64,000 bases of DNA from an uncultured Mediterraneibacter sp. (GCA_934309345.1 CAKRDD010000015.1:19949-83948); one strand, 5' to 3'. Positions 1 to 8,976 are shown, numbered from the stretch's first letter. The notes: generated by a model from the letters alone, not told the origin. A program made the numbers and translations.

Positions 1-278
1 AGATATGTAATACATACGGTAAAACGGACAATTGTCCGATCGGCTGTGAATACGATGGCATACAAGGTTCCCAGAATAAGCATAAGAAACCAGTACAGCC
101 AGAACTGGCCATCCGGAGTCTCAAAAGGTTTATAGACCAAAGCAAAAAAAGCAGCTCCAATCAGAAGAGACAGAATCTTTACCGGGCGATCTTTACGCCA
201 GGTCAGTGTCTCGGACAATGTCCAGGTCAGAAAGAAAAAGGTAACGATAGATTCTGTCCAAAATAAAAGATCATGCAT
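1..278 (-). CDS. Sensor kinase of a LytTR two-component system, N-terminal part only
   Basis: The reading frame runs off the left edge; 92 codons from ATG at 278 are visible. The product begins MHDLLFWTES and is a string of hydrophobic stretches separated by short basic loops, i.e. the membrane sensor part of a protein. The stop of the response regulator gene overlaps its start as TAATG, and a GAGGAG ribosome binding site lies inside the last regulator codons, so the two are translationally coupled. That arrangement is usual for AgrC/GHKL-type kinases paired with LytTR regulators. The kinase domain itself is outside the window, so the kinase call rests on context. Confidence 0.6.
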   Translation of the reverse strand, partial: MHDLLFWTESIVTFFFLTWTLSETLTWRKDRPVKILSLLIGAAFFALVYKPFETPDGQFWLYWFLMLILGTLYAIVFTADRTIVRFTVCITY

Positions 279-1006
279 TAGCTTTCACTCCTCATAAAGT
301 TCATAAACTGTTCTTTGATTTCTTTGACGCGCTTACGGCTGAGTGGAATCCGCATTCCATTGTCCAGCACAAGCTCAGTGTTCTCAATACTGAAAATACT
401 ACGGCAATTCACCAGGTAACTGCGATGAGGTTGGAGAAAGCCATAGCCGGCAAGCTGTTCCGCGAGATCACTCAGCTTATAGCGGATGGTCAGTGTCTGC
501 TCCGGCGTTGTGATTTCGCAGTATTTTCCAACTACTTCAATGTATAAAATATCGTTCATATTGATAGAGTAAACGGCATTACTATGCTCTTCCTCCAATG
601 TCAGCATAATTCCCTTTTTCCGCGCAAGAGCTTTCTGGATTCCCTGAACAAGGGCAGGGAGCTCCTCGTGGAAATGATTCTTGCGAATGAAGCGGAAGGG
701 CTGCACTTCAAAGGTCTGAAAGACCATCTCTTCTTTGTTGGAGATGAAGATGACCAGACTGTTCTCATTTCTGGAACGGATCCTGCGGCAGACCTCGATT
801 CCATTGATTCCAGGCATTTCGATATCAAGAAAAAATAACTGGTAGTCACTCCCCTGCTCTATTTTCTGTAATAAATCATTTCCCTGTGTAAAACAGTCAA
901 AATGATAATCATTTCCATCGGATGTCAATTCTTGTTTCAGCTGTCTGTGAAGGTAGTCGAGAACTGCTGGTTCATCTTCGCAGATGGCGGCTGTGATTAT
1001 GGACAT
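278..1006 (-). CDS. LytTR-family response regulator
   Basis: 242 residues. The N-terminal receiver domain (about 3-120) has the acidic pair in CEDEP, the phospho-acceptor Asp61 in FFLDIEMPG and the conserved Lys109. The C-terminal half (about 135-240) is a LytTR DNA-binding domain with the typical PHRSYLVN and SRKRVKEIKE segments. It is expected to be phosphorylated by the kinase encoded immediately downstream and to bind direct-repeat promoters. Targets cannot be read from the sequence; in this family they are often peptide export, bacteriocin or cell-surface genes. The divergent GH3 gene is one possible target. Confidence 0.9.
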   Translation of the reverse strand: MSIITAAICEDEPAVLDYLHRQLKQELTSDGNDYHFDCFTQGNDLLQKIEQGSDYQLFFLDIEMPGINGIEVCRRIRSRNENSLVIFISNKEEMVFQTFEVQPFRFIRKNHFHEELPALVQGIQKALARKKGIMLTLEEEHSNAVYSINMNDILYIEVVGKYCEITTPEQTLTIRYKLSDLAEQLAGYGFLQPHRSYLVNCRSIFSIENTELVLDNGMRIPLSRKRVKEIKEQFMNFMRSES

Positions 1007-1063
1007 GATAATCCCCCTTTATCAATTCTGCTTTTCATTCATTTCATAAACTTTCTTATACTT

Positions 1064-1092
1064 ATTATGCGATGAGAACGGAAGACTGTCAA
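1064..1092 (-). promoter_or_regulatory. Sigma-A promoter of the response regulator operon
   Basis: On the minus strand TTGACA (1092-1087) is followed after 17 bp by CATAAT (1069-1064). Transcription would start about 50 bp upstream of the regulator ATG. Confidence 0.6.
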
Positions 1093-1306
1093 TGCGCAAG
1101 AGAAGCACCTCATACCATATATGCGCACTCCGTGCCCATCCTGTAGAAATACAAAACTGAATGTGGTAAATATGAAATACACGTAACGAAACAGCAAAAA
1201 TATTACGGGGCACAGGTTTCCTGTAAACTGTAACACAAAATTTCTGTTAGCAGAGTCTGCCGGAAAACAGAAAGGAAATGTCTGGAATGAGTTACAACAG
1301 AAAAAC
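1093..1306. other. Divergent intergenic region without recognised content
   Basis: AT-rich spacer between the regulator promoter and the GH3 gene. I see no convincing promoter for the GH3 gene, no RNA structure with a U-run and no repeat. A LytTR or other activator site for the glycosidase could lie here, but none stands out by eye. Confidence 0.4.
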
Positions 1307-1319
1307 AGGAGGGTAAATG

Positions 1320-4304
1320 ATGGAAGAAAAGAAAAACAATGGTAACAAATGGCTGAAGCCGCTGATCATTGTAGCTGTTATCGCAGTGATTGCATTTCTG
1401 ATCTACAGACAGGTCATGAATATGCTGTTCGGCGGAGCAGTCGCAGTATCGGTAGAAGATGTGTACAGCACAATCAAAGCATGCGCACCGGCATTAATTC
1501 TCGCAGGTGTTGTGATCATTGCGGCGATTGTTGTAAGTGTGGCAGTGATGAAGAAGGCACCGAAGGTGAAAAAACTGATCCGCTGGGAGTCCGTTTTTGC
1601 AGTTATCCTTGCAGTTTTAGTAGCTGCTAACTGGATTTGTCTTGATATTCAATATTCATTGCTGAATAAAGTACTGACAGGTTCTAAAGGATTAAGTGAT
1701 GAGACAAGACAGGCATCACTTGATCTTGGAGAAGAGATTACAGGAGAGGGAATTGTTCTTCTTAAAAATGAAGGAAATGCGCTTCCTCTTAGTACAGATA
1801 CAAAGTTGAATGTTTTTGGATGGGGAAGCACACAGCCGACCTATGGTGGAACAGGATCGGGAAGTGTGAACGAGGAATCAGCAGTTTCTCTGCTTGATGG
1901 ATTAAAGAATGCAGGATTTGAACTCAATGATGAGCTGACAGATTTCTACACGGATTATCGTGCAGACCGTCCGGTTGTAGGAATGGGTGAAGTTGACTGG
2001 ACAGTTCCGCAGCCGACAATGGCAGAGTATGATGAGAAGAATATCTTCGAGAATGCAGAAGATTTCTCAGATACAGCACTTGTCGTACTGACACGTTCTG
2101 GTGGAGAGGGAATGGATCTTCCGAATAAGTATTCAACAGAGTGTGATTATAACAAGACACAGATGGGTGGAGATGTTGTCTATTCTACAAATGAAGATGA
2201 CATTGACACAAACAAGAATTATCTTGAGCTTACAAACCGTGAGCAGGAGATGATTGATCGCGTAACGAGTGAGTTTAAAAATGTTTATGTCGTAGTAAAT
2301 GCAGCAAATCCGATGGAACTTGGATGGTTAGATGAGTATGACAGCATTAAGGCAGCTGTATGGTGCGGTGGTGCAGGTGAGACAGGATTCAATGCACTTG
2401 GTGAAGTATTAAGTGGAGAGATCAACCCGTCCGGACGTCTGGTAGATACTTATGTCTATGATCTGTCAGCAACACCGACAAGCAACAACTATGGAAACTT
2501 TACTTATGCAAATTCTGAAGAAATTACAGGATCTGCAGATAATGTAGCAAAATTTGTAAACTATGTAGAGGGAATTTACGTAGGATATAAGTTCTATGAG
2601 ACAGCAGCAGTTGAAGGTCTGATTAATTATGATACAACGGTTCAGTATCCGTTTGGATATGGCCTGTCTTACACAACATTTGATGAATCTATCACTGATA
2701 TGCAGGATGATGGAGATAAAATCACTCTGGAAGTTACAGTGAAGAATACCGGAGACGTAGCCGGTAAAGATGTAGCAGAAGTTTACTATACACCGCCGTA
2801 TTATAATGGTGGAATTGAGAAGGCAAGTACAAATCTGGTAGAATTTGCAAAGACAGATCTTCTTGAGCCAGGGGAGTCCCAGACACTGGAGATTTCTTTC
2901 AATTATGAAGATATGGCATCTTATGATGATCAGACAAATGGATGTTATGTGCTTGAGCATGGTGATTATGAGATTACACTGAACAGTGACTCTCATACGG
3001 TAATCGATTCTAAGACAGTATCTGTTGACAAAGACGTTATTTACAATGATGTAAATGATGGAAAACGTTCTACAGATGAAGTAGCAGCGACAAACCAGTT
3101 TGATGATGCGAGAGGAGAGGTTACTTACTTAAGCAGAGAAAATGGTTTTGCTAATTATGACGAAGCAACAAAAGCTCCGGAAAATGTTGAGATGACAGAA
3201 GATGAGATGAAAGTATACACTGCAAAGAGTACATATAATGCAGCAGATTATGACGATGTAGATGCAGAAATGCCGACAACAGGTGCAGACAATGGACTGA
3301 CGATTCAGGATATGAAAGGTCTGGATTACGATGATGCAAAATGGGAGGATCTTCTTGATCAGCTGACAGTCGATGAGATGGCACAGATGGTAGAAGATGG
3401 TGGATTCCACATGATCGCCATTGATTCTGTAAATTCACCGGAGTCAACAGACTGTGACGGACCTGCTGGAATCAGCAGTAATTTTAACTCCAGCATCAGT
3501 GGATCTGCATTCCCATCAGCAGTTGTGATTGCTTCTACATGGAATAAAGATCTTGCAAGAGCACGTGGAGAGCAGGTTGGAAAAGAGTGTAACGAACTTG
3601 GTGTAACTGGATGGTATGGACCGGCAATGAATATTCACCGTTCTGCATTCAGCGGAAGAAACTTTGAATATTATTCAGAAGACGGAACACTGTCAGGTTT
3701 CATTGGTGGAAATGAGGTTGCAGGAGCAACAGAGCAGGGTGTTATGACTTATGTAAAACATTTTGCAATGAACGATCAGGAGACAAACCGTACAAATGGA
3801 CTTTGCACATGGGCAACAGAGCAGTCTATCCGTGAGATTTATCTGAAAGGTTTTGAGAAATCCTTCAAAGAAGGAAAGAGCCTTGCAGTTATGTCATCCT
3901 TCAACAGTATTGGTGCAAGATGGGCAGGAAATAATACATCTCTGCTTCAGAGTGTACTTCGTGATGAGTGGGGATTCCACGGTGCGGTTGATACAGATGC
4001 CATGGATCCACTGGCTGACTTCTATATGGATCTGAACCGTGGTATCCGTACAGGACTGACACATGGACTTTCCATGACAGGTGGAGACGGACTGATCGAG
4101 AACACAGACCAGGCAGGAACGGTAATTGCACTCAGAGAAGCGGCGCATGAGAATCTCTATGCAGTTGCCAACTCAAATGCAATGGATAAAGAAACAGGAA
4201 CACCTGGATGGGTGAAGATCTTCATCGGTGCGGATGTGGCAGTCTTCTTACTGCTGGCAATCGGAGAGTATCTGGTGATCAGAAATTATAGAAAAGAAAA
4301 TTAA
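1320..4304 (+). CDS. Membrane-anchored GH3 glycosidase with permuted domain order
   Basis: About 994 residues. Three hydrophobic segments fill the first 120 residues and another (GADVAVFLLLAIGEYLVI) ends the protein. Between them the GH3 domains are in reversed order. The alpha/beta sandwich domain (about 140-385, EGIVLLKNEGNALPL and GGAGETG) comes first. A fibronectin-III-like domain follows YPFGYGLSYTTF (about 443-570). The TIM-barrel domain (about 675-940) comes last. The barrel has the KHFAMNDQETNR stretch and GFHGAVDTDAMD, where the second Asp (about 894) should be the nucleophile. Such GH3 order is known, for example in Ruminococcus albus beta-glucosidase; tethering at both ends is less familiar. 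Substrate unknown. AGGAGG (1307-1312) is better spaced for ATG 1320 than for ATG 1317. Confidence 0.85.
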   Translation: MEEKKNNGNKWLKPLIIVAVIAVIAFLIYRQVMNMLFGGAVAVSVEDVYSTIKACAPALILAGVVIIAAIVVSVAVMKKAPKVKKLIRWESVFAVILAVLVAANWICLDIQYSLLNKVLTGSKGLSDETRQASLDLGEEITGEGIVLLKNEGNALPLSTDTKLNVFGWGSTQPTYGGTGSGSVNEESAVSLLDGLKNAGFELNDELTDFYTDYRADRPVVGMGEVDWTVPQPTMAEYDEKNIFENAEDFSDTALVVLTRSGGEGMDLPNKYSTECDYNKTQMGGDVVYSTNEDDIDTNKNYLELTNREQEMIDRVTSEFKNVYVVVNAANPMELGWLDEYDSIKAAVWCGGAGETGFNALGEVLSGEINPSGRLVDTYVYDLSATPTSNNYGNFTYANSEEITGSADNVAKFVNYVEGIYVGYKFYETAAVEGLINYDTTVQYPFGYGLSYTTFDESITDMQDDGDKITLEVTVKNTGDVAGKDVAEVYYTPPYYNGGIEKASTNLVEFAKTDLLEPGESQTLEISFNYEDMASYDDQTNGCYVLEHGDYEITLNSDSHTVIDSKTVSVDKDVIYNDVNDGKRSTDEVAATNQFDDARGEVTYLSRENGFANYDEATKAPENVEMTEDEMKVYTAKSTYNAADYDDVDAEMPTTGADNGLTIQDMKGLDYDDAKWEDLLDQLTVDEMAQMVEDGGFHMIAIDSVNSPESTDCDGPAGISSNFNSSISGSAFPSAVVIASTWNKDLARARGEQVGKECNELGVTGWYGPAMNIHRSAFSGRNFEYYSEDGTLSGFIGGNEVAGATEQGVMTYVKHFAMNDQETNRTNGLCTWATEQSIREIYLKGFEKSFKEGKSLAVMSSFNSIGARWAGNNTSLLQSVLRDEWGFHGAVDTDAMDPLADFYMDLNRGIRTGLTHGLSMTGGDGLIENTDQAGTVIALREAAHENLYAVANSNAMDKETGTPGWVKIFIGADVAVFLLLAIGEYLVIRNYRKEN

Positions 4305-4338
4305 ATGTACGATTCTTGATTAAAAAGAATTAAGTTAA

Positions 4339-4386
4339 AAAGGAGTACTGTTTTTGTGAAGATAATTCGCCGGATAGTACTCCTTT
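4339..4386 (+). terminator. Inverted repeat after the GH3 gene, probable terminator
   Basis: A perfect 11-bp inverted repeat (AAAGGAGTACT at 4339-4349 and its complement at 4376-4386) with a 26-nt loop begins about 35 bp after the GH3 stop. The following U-run is poor, so termination efficiency is uncertain. Confidence 0.5.
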
Positions 4387-4645
4387 ATTGCTGTACAAAC
4401 CTGGAAGGCGATAGATGTCTGCGCAAAATATGTTTTGCCGGTATATTATCTTCTGAAAAAAGTTATCCACAATTTACCAACAAAAAAGTTGAGGTATCAA
4501 CAAAAAACACATTGTATTTTATCAATTAATCAGATATTCTATATCTAACTTTTGAAAGTTCAAAAGATGTTATAAGTCACGGATTGAGTCTTTGTGTTTG
4601 AATCATGGTAAAAACAATTCAGAAAAAGAGAATTAGAATCTATAA

Positions 4646-4690
4646 GGGGCGGGTACAGTACAATGTATCCGCCTTTAAAAATTTTTTGAT
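4646..4690 (+). terminator. Rho-independent terminator
   Basis: A 10-bp stem (GGCGGGTACA at 4648-4657 with TGTATCCGCC at 4664-4673, one G-T pair) has a 6-nt loop and is followed by long T-rich runs. It lies between the convergent GH3 and LysR genes. The stretch 4387-4645 between the two hairpins shows no ORF or other structure apart from one perfect DnaA-box-like nonamer. Confidence 0.7.
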
Positions 4691-4732
4691 TTTTTATCGG
4701 AGTTTGTCAAGTAAAATAATCAGTATAATGAA

Positions 4733-5599
4733 TTAATAATTCTTCAAATATCTAATAACCTTTTCAGTCACAGCATTCTGATATTTTCCTTTTCTCCAGA
4801 TTACGCCAATACGTTGTTCGATTGCCGGAAAGACAGGTATTCCGACAAGATCAGGGTACATATCTACCATGGATTTATATAAAAAGCAGCCAATCTTATC
4901 TGCCTTTACCATGTTGATCAGTGTTGTGATCTGGCTGGTGTTCAGAACAATGTGCGGGTTTACTCCTGCAGCCTTGAACTGACGGGTCAGTGTCATAACC
5001 TGAACAGAATCAGTGTTAAACAAAACCAAGGGTTCGTCAGTCAGCATATTTAAAAGAAGCGTGGATTGTTCTGCAAGTGGATGATCCTTTGATACGCAGA
5101 AGAGTAGATCTTCATTATCAATAATATGAAGGTTGCATTTATCAATCGCAGATTGCTCCGCATTTACAATCGCGAGATCCAGTTTCTCTTCCAGAACAAG
5201 TTCACAGGCTTTGATCGATCCATATTCATATAAACGAAAATCCACATCAGGGAATTCTTCCTTCAAAGAAAGATACATATCCGGCAGATAAATGGTTCCA
5301 AGCATTGGTGGAATTCCGATGCGGACAGGAGTAATCTGTTTGCGGAGTTCGTGTAGTTCAGATCTGACTGCATCTGCATGAGCCAAAAGTTCTTCGGCAT
5401 TTCGATAGAACTTTTCACCTTCCGGTGTCAGAGTCAGTTTATTATTATTTCTATAAAAAAGATTCACGCCGAATTCTTCTTCCAAAGCTTTGATCGCGTT
5501 AGATACCGAAGGCTGGGTAACAAAAAGTTCTTTGGATGCACGAGTGATATTGTGGTATCTTGCAGCAACACAGAAATATTCGAGTTGTGTCAGTTTCAT
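4733..5599 (-). CDS. LysR-family transcriptional regulator of the divergent dicarboxylate operon
   Basis: 288 residues. The N-terminal winged helix-turn-helix (1-60) reads MKLTQLEYFCVAARYHNITR and then TQPSVSNAIKALEEEFGVNLF. A LysR substrate-binding domain follows (about 88-285). It is divergently transcribed from the SLC13 carrier and dehydratase genes, the classical LysR arrangement, so it most likely activates them in response to a C4-dicarboxylate or hydroxy-acid. The arrangement parallels E. coli ttdR next to ttdABT. Effector specificity cannot be read from the sequence. Confidence 0.9.
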   Translation of the reverse strand: MKLTQLEYFCVAARYHNITRASKELFVTQPSVSNAIKALEEEFGVNLFYRNNNKLTLTPEGEKFYRNAEELLAHADAVRSELHELRKQITPVRIGIPPMLGTIYLPDMYLSLKEEFPDVDFRLYEYGSIKACELVLEEKLDLAIVNAEQSAIDKCNLHIIDNEDLLFCVSKDHPLAEQSTLLLNMLTDEPLVLFNTDSVQVMTLTRQFKAAGVNPHIVLNTSQITTLINMVKADKIGCFLYKSMVDMYPDLVGIPVFPAIEQRIGVIWRKGKYQNAVTEKVIRYLKNY

Positions 5600-5669
5600 T
5601 TGTAAAAGTCTCCATTTCCTATCTGTAAAGAATCAATATTGTAAAGTATTTTTCCATTCAAAAAAAGAA

Positions 5670-5684
5670 TGAGAACGATTCTCA
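5670..5684. promoter_or_regulatory. Fur-box-like palindrome
   Basis: A perfect 7-1-7 inverted repeat (TGAGAAC-G-ATTCTCA) close to the Fur consensus TGATAATNATTATCA. It lies 71 bp upstream of the LysR start and about 100 bp upstream of the carrier promoter. Iron control would make sense because the downstream dehydratase needs an iron-sulphur cluster. Confidence 0.5.
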
Positions 5685-5770
5685 ATGACTATATTCAAAT
5701 CGTTGTGTAACAAAGGTTTCCATAGTTTTTTCTTATAGTACCATATTTTTTTCAGAATGTACATTTTCGA

Positions 5771-5790
5771 TTGTATTTTCTATAATACAA
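5771..5790. promoter_or_regulatory. Palindrome overlapping the carrier-operon -10 box
   Basis: A 20-bp inverted repeat with perfect 7-bp arms (TTGTATT and AATACAA) and a 6-bp centre. A TATAAT box (5781-5786) lies inside it, and no good -35 box is present 17 bp upstream. This suits a LysR-type site, although activator sites normally lie further upstream. Confidence 0.45.
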
Positions 5791-5915
5791 CCATAGCGAA
5801 GAGGTAATCAAAACGGCCGGAAATTACTTAAAGCGAAGCTAAAAATAATAGCTGAAAAGACTTGAAAAAGTCAGGAAGTAAAAGAAAAAAGAAACGAAGG
5901 AATGGAGGAAAACAT

Positions 5916-7181
5916 ATGAGTCCATCAACAATAACTCTTCTGTTTCTCCTGTTTGCGGTAATCATGTTTGTATTAGAAAAGATACCGCTTGGAGTAACAT
6001 CAATGATTGTCTGTATCGGCCTTGTAGTGACTGGGGTTTTAGACGTGAAAACAGCCTTTGCAGGATTCATTGACAGCAACGTAATCCTTTTTGTGGCAAT
6101 GTTCATCGTAGGAGGAGCGTTGTTTGAAACAGGAATGGCGAATAAAATCGGAGGAATTGTTACAAAGTTCGCCAAGACAGAAAGAATGCTGATCATTGCG
6201 ATCATGGTGATCGTAGGATTGATGAGCGGAATCCTGTCAAACACAGGAACTGCAGCGGTTCTGATTCCGGTAGTTATCGGAATTGCAGCAAAATCAGGAT
6301 ACAAAAGATCCAGACTTCTGATGCCGCTTGTATTTGCAGCAGCCATGGGAGGAAATCTTTCCCTGATCGGTGCACCAGGAAACCTGATCGCACAGAGTGC
6401 ACTCAGTGAAATCGGACTAAAATTCGGATTCTTCGAGTATGCAGTTGTTGGTATGCCGATCCTGATCGTAGGAATTATCTTCTACGCAACAATCGGTTAC
6501 AAGCTGCTTCCAAGTCATGATGTAAAAGATGATGGAGCATTTGATACAACAAAAGATTTCAGCGATGTGCCGAAATGGAAACAGTGGTTATCATTGATCA
6601 TCCTGGTATTTACATTGCTGGCTATGATTTTTGAAGATAAAATCGGTATCAAGCTTTGCATCTCTGGTGGAATCGGAGCACTGCTTCTGATCCTCACAGG
6701 AGTTATCTCAGAAAAGGATGCACTTAAGTCCATCGATCTGAAGACAATCTTCCTGTTTGGTGGTACACTTTCCCTTGCAGCAGCTCTTCAGGAGACAGGA
6801 GCCGGAGAAGTGATCGCCAATAAAGTAATCGGAGCACTGGGTGCGAACCCGTCACCATATATTCTGACACTTGTTGTATTCCTGTTGTGTTGTATCATGA
6901 CAAACTTCATGTCAAATACAGCAACAACAGCACTGATGGTTCCAATTTGTCTCTCAATCGCACAGGGAATGGGAGCAGATCCAAGAGCGGTACTGATGGC
7001 ATGTGTAATCGGTGGTTCCTGCGCATATGCAACACCAATCGGAATGCCAGCGAACACAATGGTAGTCGGAGCCGGCGGATACAAGTTTATGGACTATGTA
7101 AAAGCAGGATTCCCATTGATCCTCATTGCAACAGTTGTAAGTATGATTATCCTTCCAATCGCATTTCCATTCTTCCCGTAA
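5916..7181 (+). CDS. SLC13/DASS-family anion carrier, probably dicarboxylate
   Basis: 421 residues from ATG 5916, chosen because GGAGG (5904-5908) lies 7 bp upstream; a longer frame from TTG 5862 has no ribosome binding site and would add a lysine-rich tail. About 11-12 hydrophobic helices are visible. Each half carries the family's SNT signature (ILSNTGTAAVLIPV and FMSNTATTALMVPI), where substrate and sodium bind. The carrier is the first gene of an operon with a two-subunit hydro-lyase, so it likely imports (or exchanges) that enzyme's substrate: tartrate, malate, fumarate or a related acid. Confidence 0.85.
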   Translation: MSPSTITLLFLLFAVIMFVLEKIPLGVTSMIVCIGLVVTGVLDVKTAFAGFIDSNVILFVAMFIVGGALFETGMANKIGGIVTKFAKTERMLIIAIMVIVGLMSGILSNTGTAAVLIPVVIGIAAKSGYKRSRLLMPLVFAAAMGGNLSLIGAPGNLIAQSALSEIGLKFGFFEYAVVGMPILIVGIIFYATIGYKLLPSHDVKDDGAFDTTKDFSDVPKWKQWLSLIILVFTLLAMIFEDKIGIKLCISGGIGALLLILTGVISEKDALKSIDLKTIFLFGGTLSLAAALQETGAGEVIANKVIGALGANPSPYILTLVVFLLCCIMTNFMSNTATTALMVPICLSIAQGMGADPRAVLMACVIGGSCAYATPIGMPANTMVVGAGGYKFMDYVKAGFPLILIATVVSMIILPIAFPFFP

Positions 7182-7292
7182 GAAGGCGTGTTGTTGGAGT
7201 GAGATATAAAAGAAACTATAAAACAAACAATAAACTAACCTAATCATCAAAAGTTACTGGAAATTGCAGCAGTAATGAAAGGAGACCTAAAA

Positions 7293-8192
7293 ATGGATAA
7301 AAAAGCACAGGTAGAGCAGCTTACTACTTATATGGCGAACTTTGTTTCCTATATTGGTAAAGTACTGCCGGATGACATCAAAGCAAAGATTGACGAGCTG
7401 GCAGAGAAAGAAGACAGCCCGCTTTCAAAGGTTATTTATCAGACAATGCAGAAGAACCAGGTTCTTGCAAAAGAGCTGAACAGACCAAGTTGTCAGGACA
7501 CAGGAGTATTACAGTTCTGGGTAAAATGTGGAACAAACTTCCCACTTATTGGAGAACTGGAAGGACTTTTAAAAGAAGCAGTTGTGAAAGCTACATTTGA
7601 AGCTCCGCTTCGTCATAACAGTGTTGAGACATTTGATGAGTACAACACAGGAAAGAACGTAGGAAAAGGAACACCGACAGTATTCTGGGATATCGTACCG
7701 GACAGTGATCAGTGCGAAATCTATACATACATGGCAGGTGGCGGATGTACACTGCCAGGAAAAGCTATGGTTCTTATGCCGGGCGAAGGATACGAAGGAG
7801 TTACAAAATTTGTTCTTGATGTTATGACATCTTACGGACTGAATGCATGTCCTCCGCTGCTTGTTGGTGTTGGTGTTGCTACATCTGTTGAGACAGCAGC
7901 ATTACTTTCCAAGAAAGCTCTTATGAGACCGCTTGGAAGCCACAATGAAAACGAACGTGCAGCATCTATGGAGAAGCTGCTTGAAGATGGAATTAACGCG
8001 ATCGGCCTTGGACCACAGGGAATGGGCGGAAAGTATTCTGTTATGGGAGTTCACATTGAGAATACAGCAAGACATCCATCCACAATCGGAGTTGCTGTTA
8101 ATGTTGGATGCTGGTCACACAGACGCGGACACATTGTTTTTGATAAGGACCTTAACTACACAATCACAACACATTCGGGGGTGACATTATAA
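7293..8192 (+). CDS. Class I fumarase / L(+)-tartrate dehydratase, alpha subunit
   Basis: 299 residues from ATG 7293 (AAAGGAG 8 bp upstream; the upstream ATG 7275 overlaps this site). The family dehydrates a hydroxy-dicarboxylate with a [4Fe-4S] cluster. Candidate cluster ligands are Cys67 (RPSCQDTG), Cys186 (NACPP) and Cys273 (NVGCWSHRRG). The spacing of 119 and 87 residues agrees with what I recall for E. coli TtdA and is shorter in the second interval than in FumA. It overlaps the beta-subunit gene by one base (TAATG). Substrate could be tartrate, fumarate/malate or both. Confidence 0.88.
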   Translation: MDKKAQVEQLTTYMANFVSYIGKVLPDDIKAKIDELAEKEDSPLSKVIYQTMQKNQVLAKELNRPSCQDTGVLQFWVKCGTNFPLIGELEGLLKEAVVKATFEAPLRHNSVETFDEYNTGKNVGKGTPTVFWDIVPDSDQCEIYTYMAGGGCTLPGKAMVLMPGEGYEGVTKFVLDVMTSYGLNACPPLLVGVGVATSVETAALLSKKALMRPLGSHNENERAASMEKLLEDGINAIGLGPQGMGGKYSVMGVHIENTARHPSTIGVAVNVGCWSHRRGHIVFDKDLNYTITTHSGVTL

Positions 8193-8818
8193 TGCTGGAA
8201 ATGAAAGATGGAAAAAAGATTTTAACAACACCAATCTCAGCTGAGGATCTCAAAGATATTCATGCAGGAGATATCATTTATCTGAACGGAAGCATGACAA
8301 CTTGTCGTGACGTTGCACACAGAAGACTTGTTGAAGAAGGACGTGAACTTCCGGTTGATGTAAAAGATGCAGCAATCTTCCACGCAGGCCCGATCATCAG
8401 ACCACTTGAGGATGATAAATTTGAAATGGTTTCTGTAGGACCGACAACAAGTATGCGTATGGAAAAATTCGAGTATGAATTCGTAAAAGAGTCCGGTGTC
8501 CGTGTAATCATCGGAAAAGGCGGAATGAAAGAAAACACAGAGCGTGCATGTAAAGAATTCGGAGCAATCCATTGTGTATTCCCAGCAGGAAATGCTGTTG
8601 TTGCAGCAACAGAAGTTGAGGAAATCGTTGATGCTCAGTGGAGAGACCTTGGAATGCCTGAGACACTGTGGCACTGCCGTGTAAAAGAGTTCGGACCACT
8701 GATCGTATCTATTGACACAGAGGGACGTAACCTGTTTGAAGAGAATAAAGTAGTCTTCAACGAAAGAAAAGAAAAAGCAATCGAAGAGATTTGCAAACAC
8801 GTAAGCTTTATTAAATAA
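8192..8818 (+). CDS. Class I fumarase / L(+)-tartrate dehydratase, beta subunit
   Basis: 208 residues, the C-terminal half of class I hydro-lyases as a separate chain. Recognisable segments are NGSMTTCRDVAHRRLVEEG and HAGPIIRP near the N-terminus, and GKGGM near residue 110. It forms the active heteromer with the alpha subunit encoded directly upstream and is coupled to it by a TAATG overlap with a G-rich ribosome binding site just before. Its length is nearer to TtdB than to short split fumarase beta chains, a weak argument for tartrate. Confidence 0.88.
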   Translation: MLEMKDGKKILTTPISAEDLKDIHAGDIIYLNGSMTTCRDVAHRRLVEEGRELPVDVKDAAIFHAGPIIRPLEDDKFEMVSVGPTTSMRMEKFEYEFVKESGVRVIIGKGGMKENTERACKEFGAIHCVFPAGNAVVAATEVEEIVDAQWRDLGMPETLWHCRVKEFGPLIVSIDTEGRNLFEENKVVFNERKEKAIEEICKHVSFIK

Positions 8819-8849
8819 GTCGTGCCAGGACATTAAAGTTTACTCGAAA

Positions 8850-8888
8850 AATCAGGGTCGCTCATGCCTGAAAAGCGACTCGGATTTA
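8850..8888. other. Imperfect stem-loop downstream of the dehydratase operon
   Basis: The arms at 8850-8863 and 8875-8888 pair over 14 positions with two mismatches around a GTCGCT/AGCGAC core. No U-run follows, so it is not a standard terminator; it may protect the 3' end of the operon transcript. Confidence 0.35.
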
Positions 8889-8976
8889 TGAAATCAGAAA
8901 TTAAACCGATTTTACTGCCATGTAAAAATATACCATAAAATATAAGCCAAATAATCTGTTCGGCCAGGGACAGATA

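Noticed and set aside
4463..4471. Perfect DnaA-box-like TTATCCACA
   Set aside because: A single nonamer without further boxes, dnaA or dnaN nearby; chance occurrence in AT-rich spacer is likely, so it is not evidence of an origin.
8237..8833. 198-codon open frame opposite the dehydratase beta subunit
   Set aside because: Cys- and Phe-rich antisense translation typical of shadows; no promoter or ribosome binding site.
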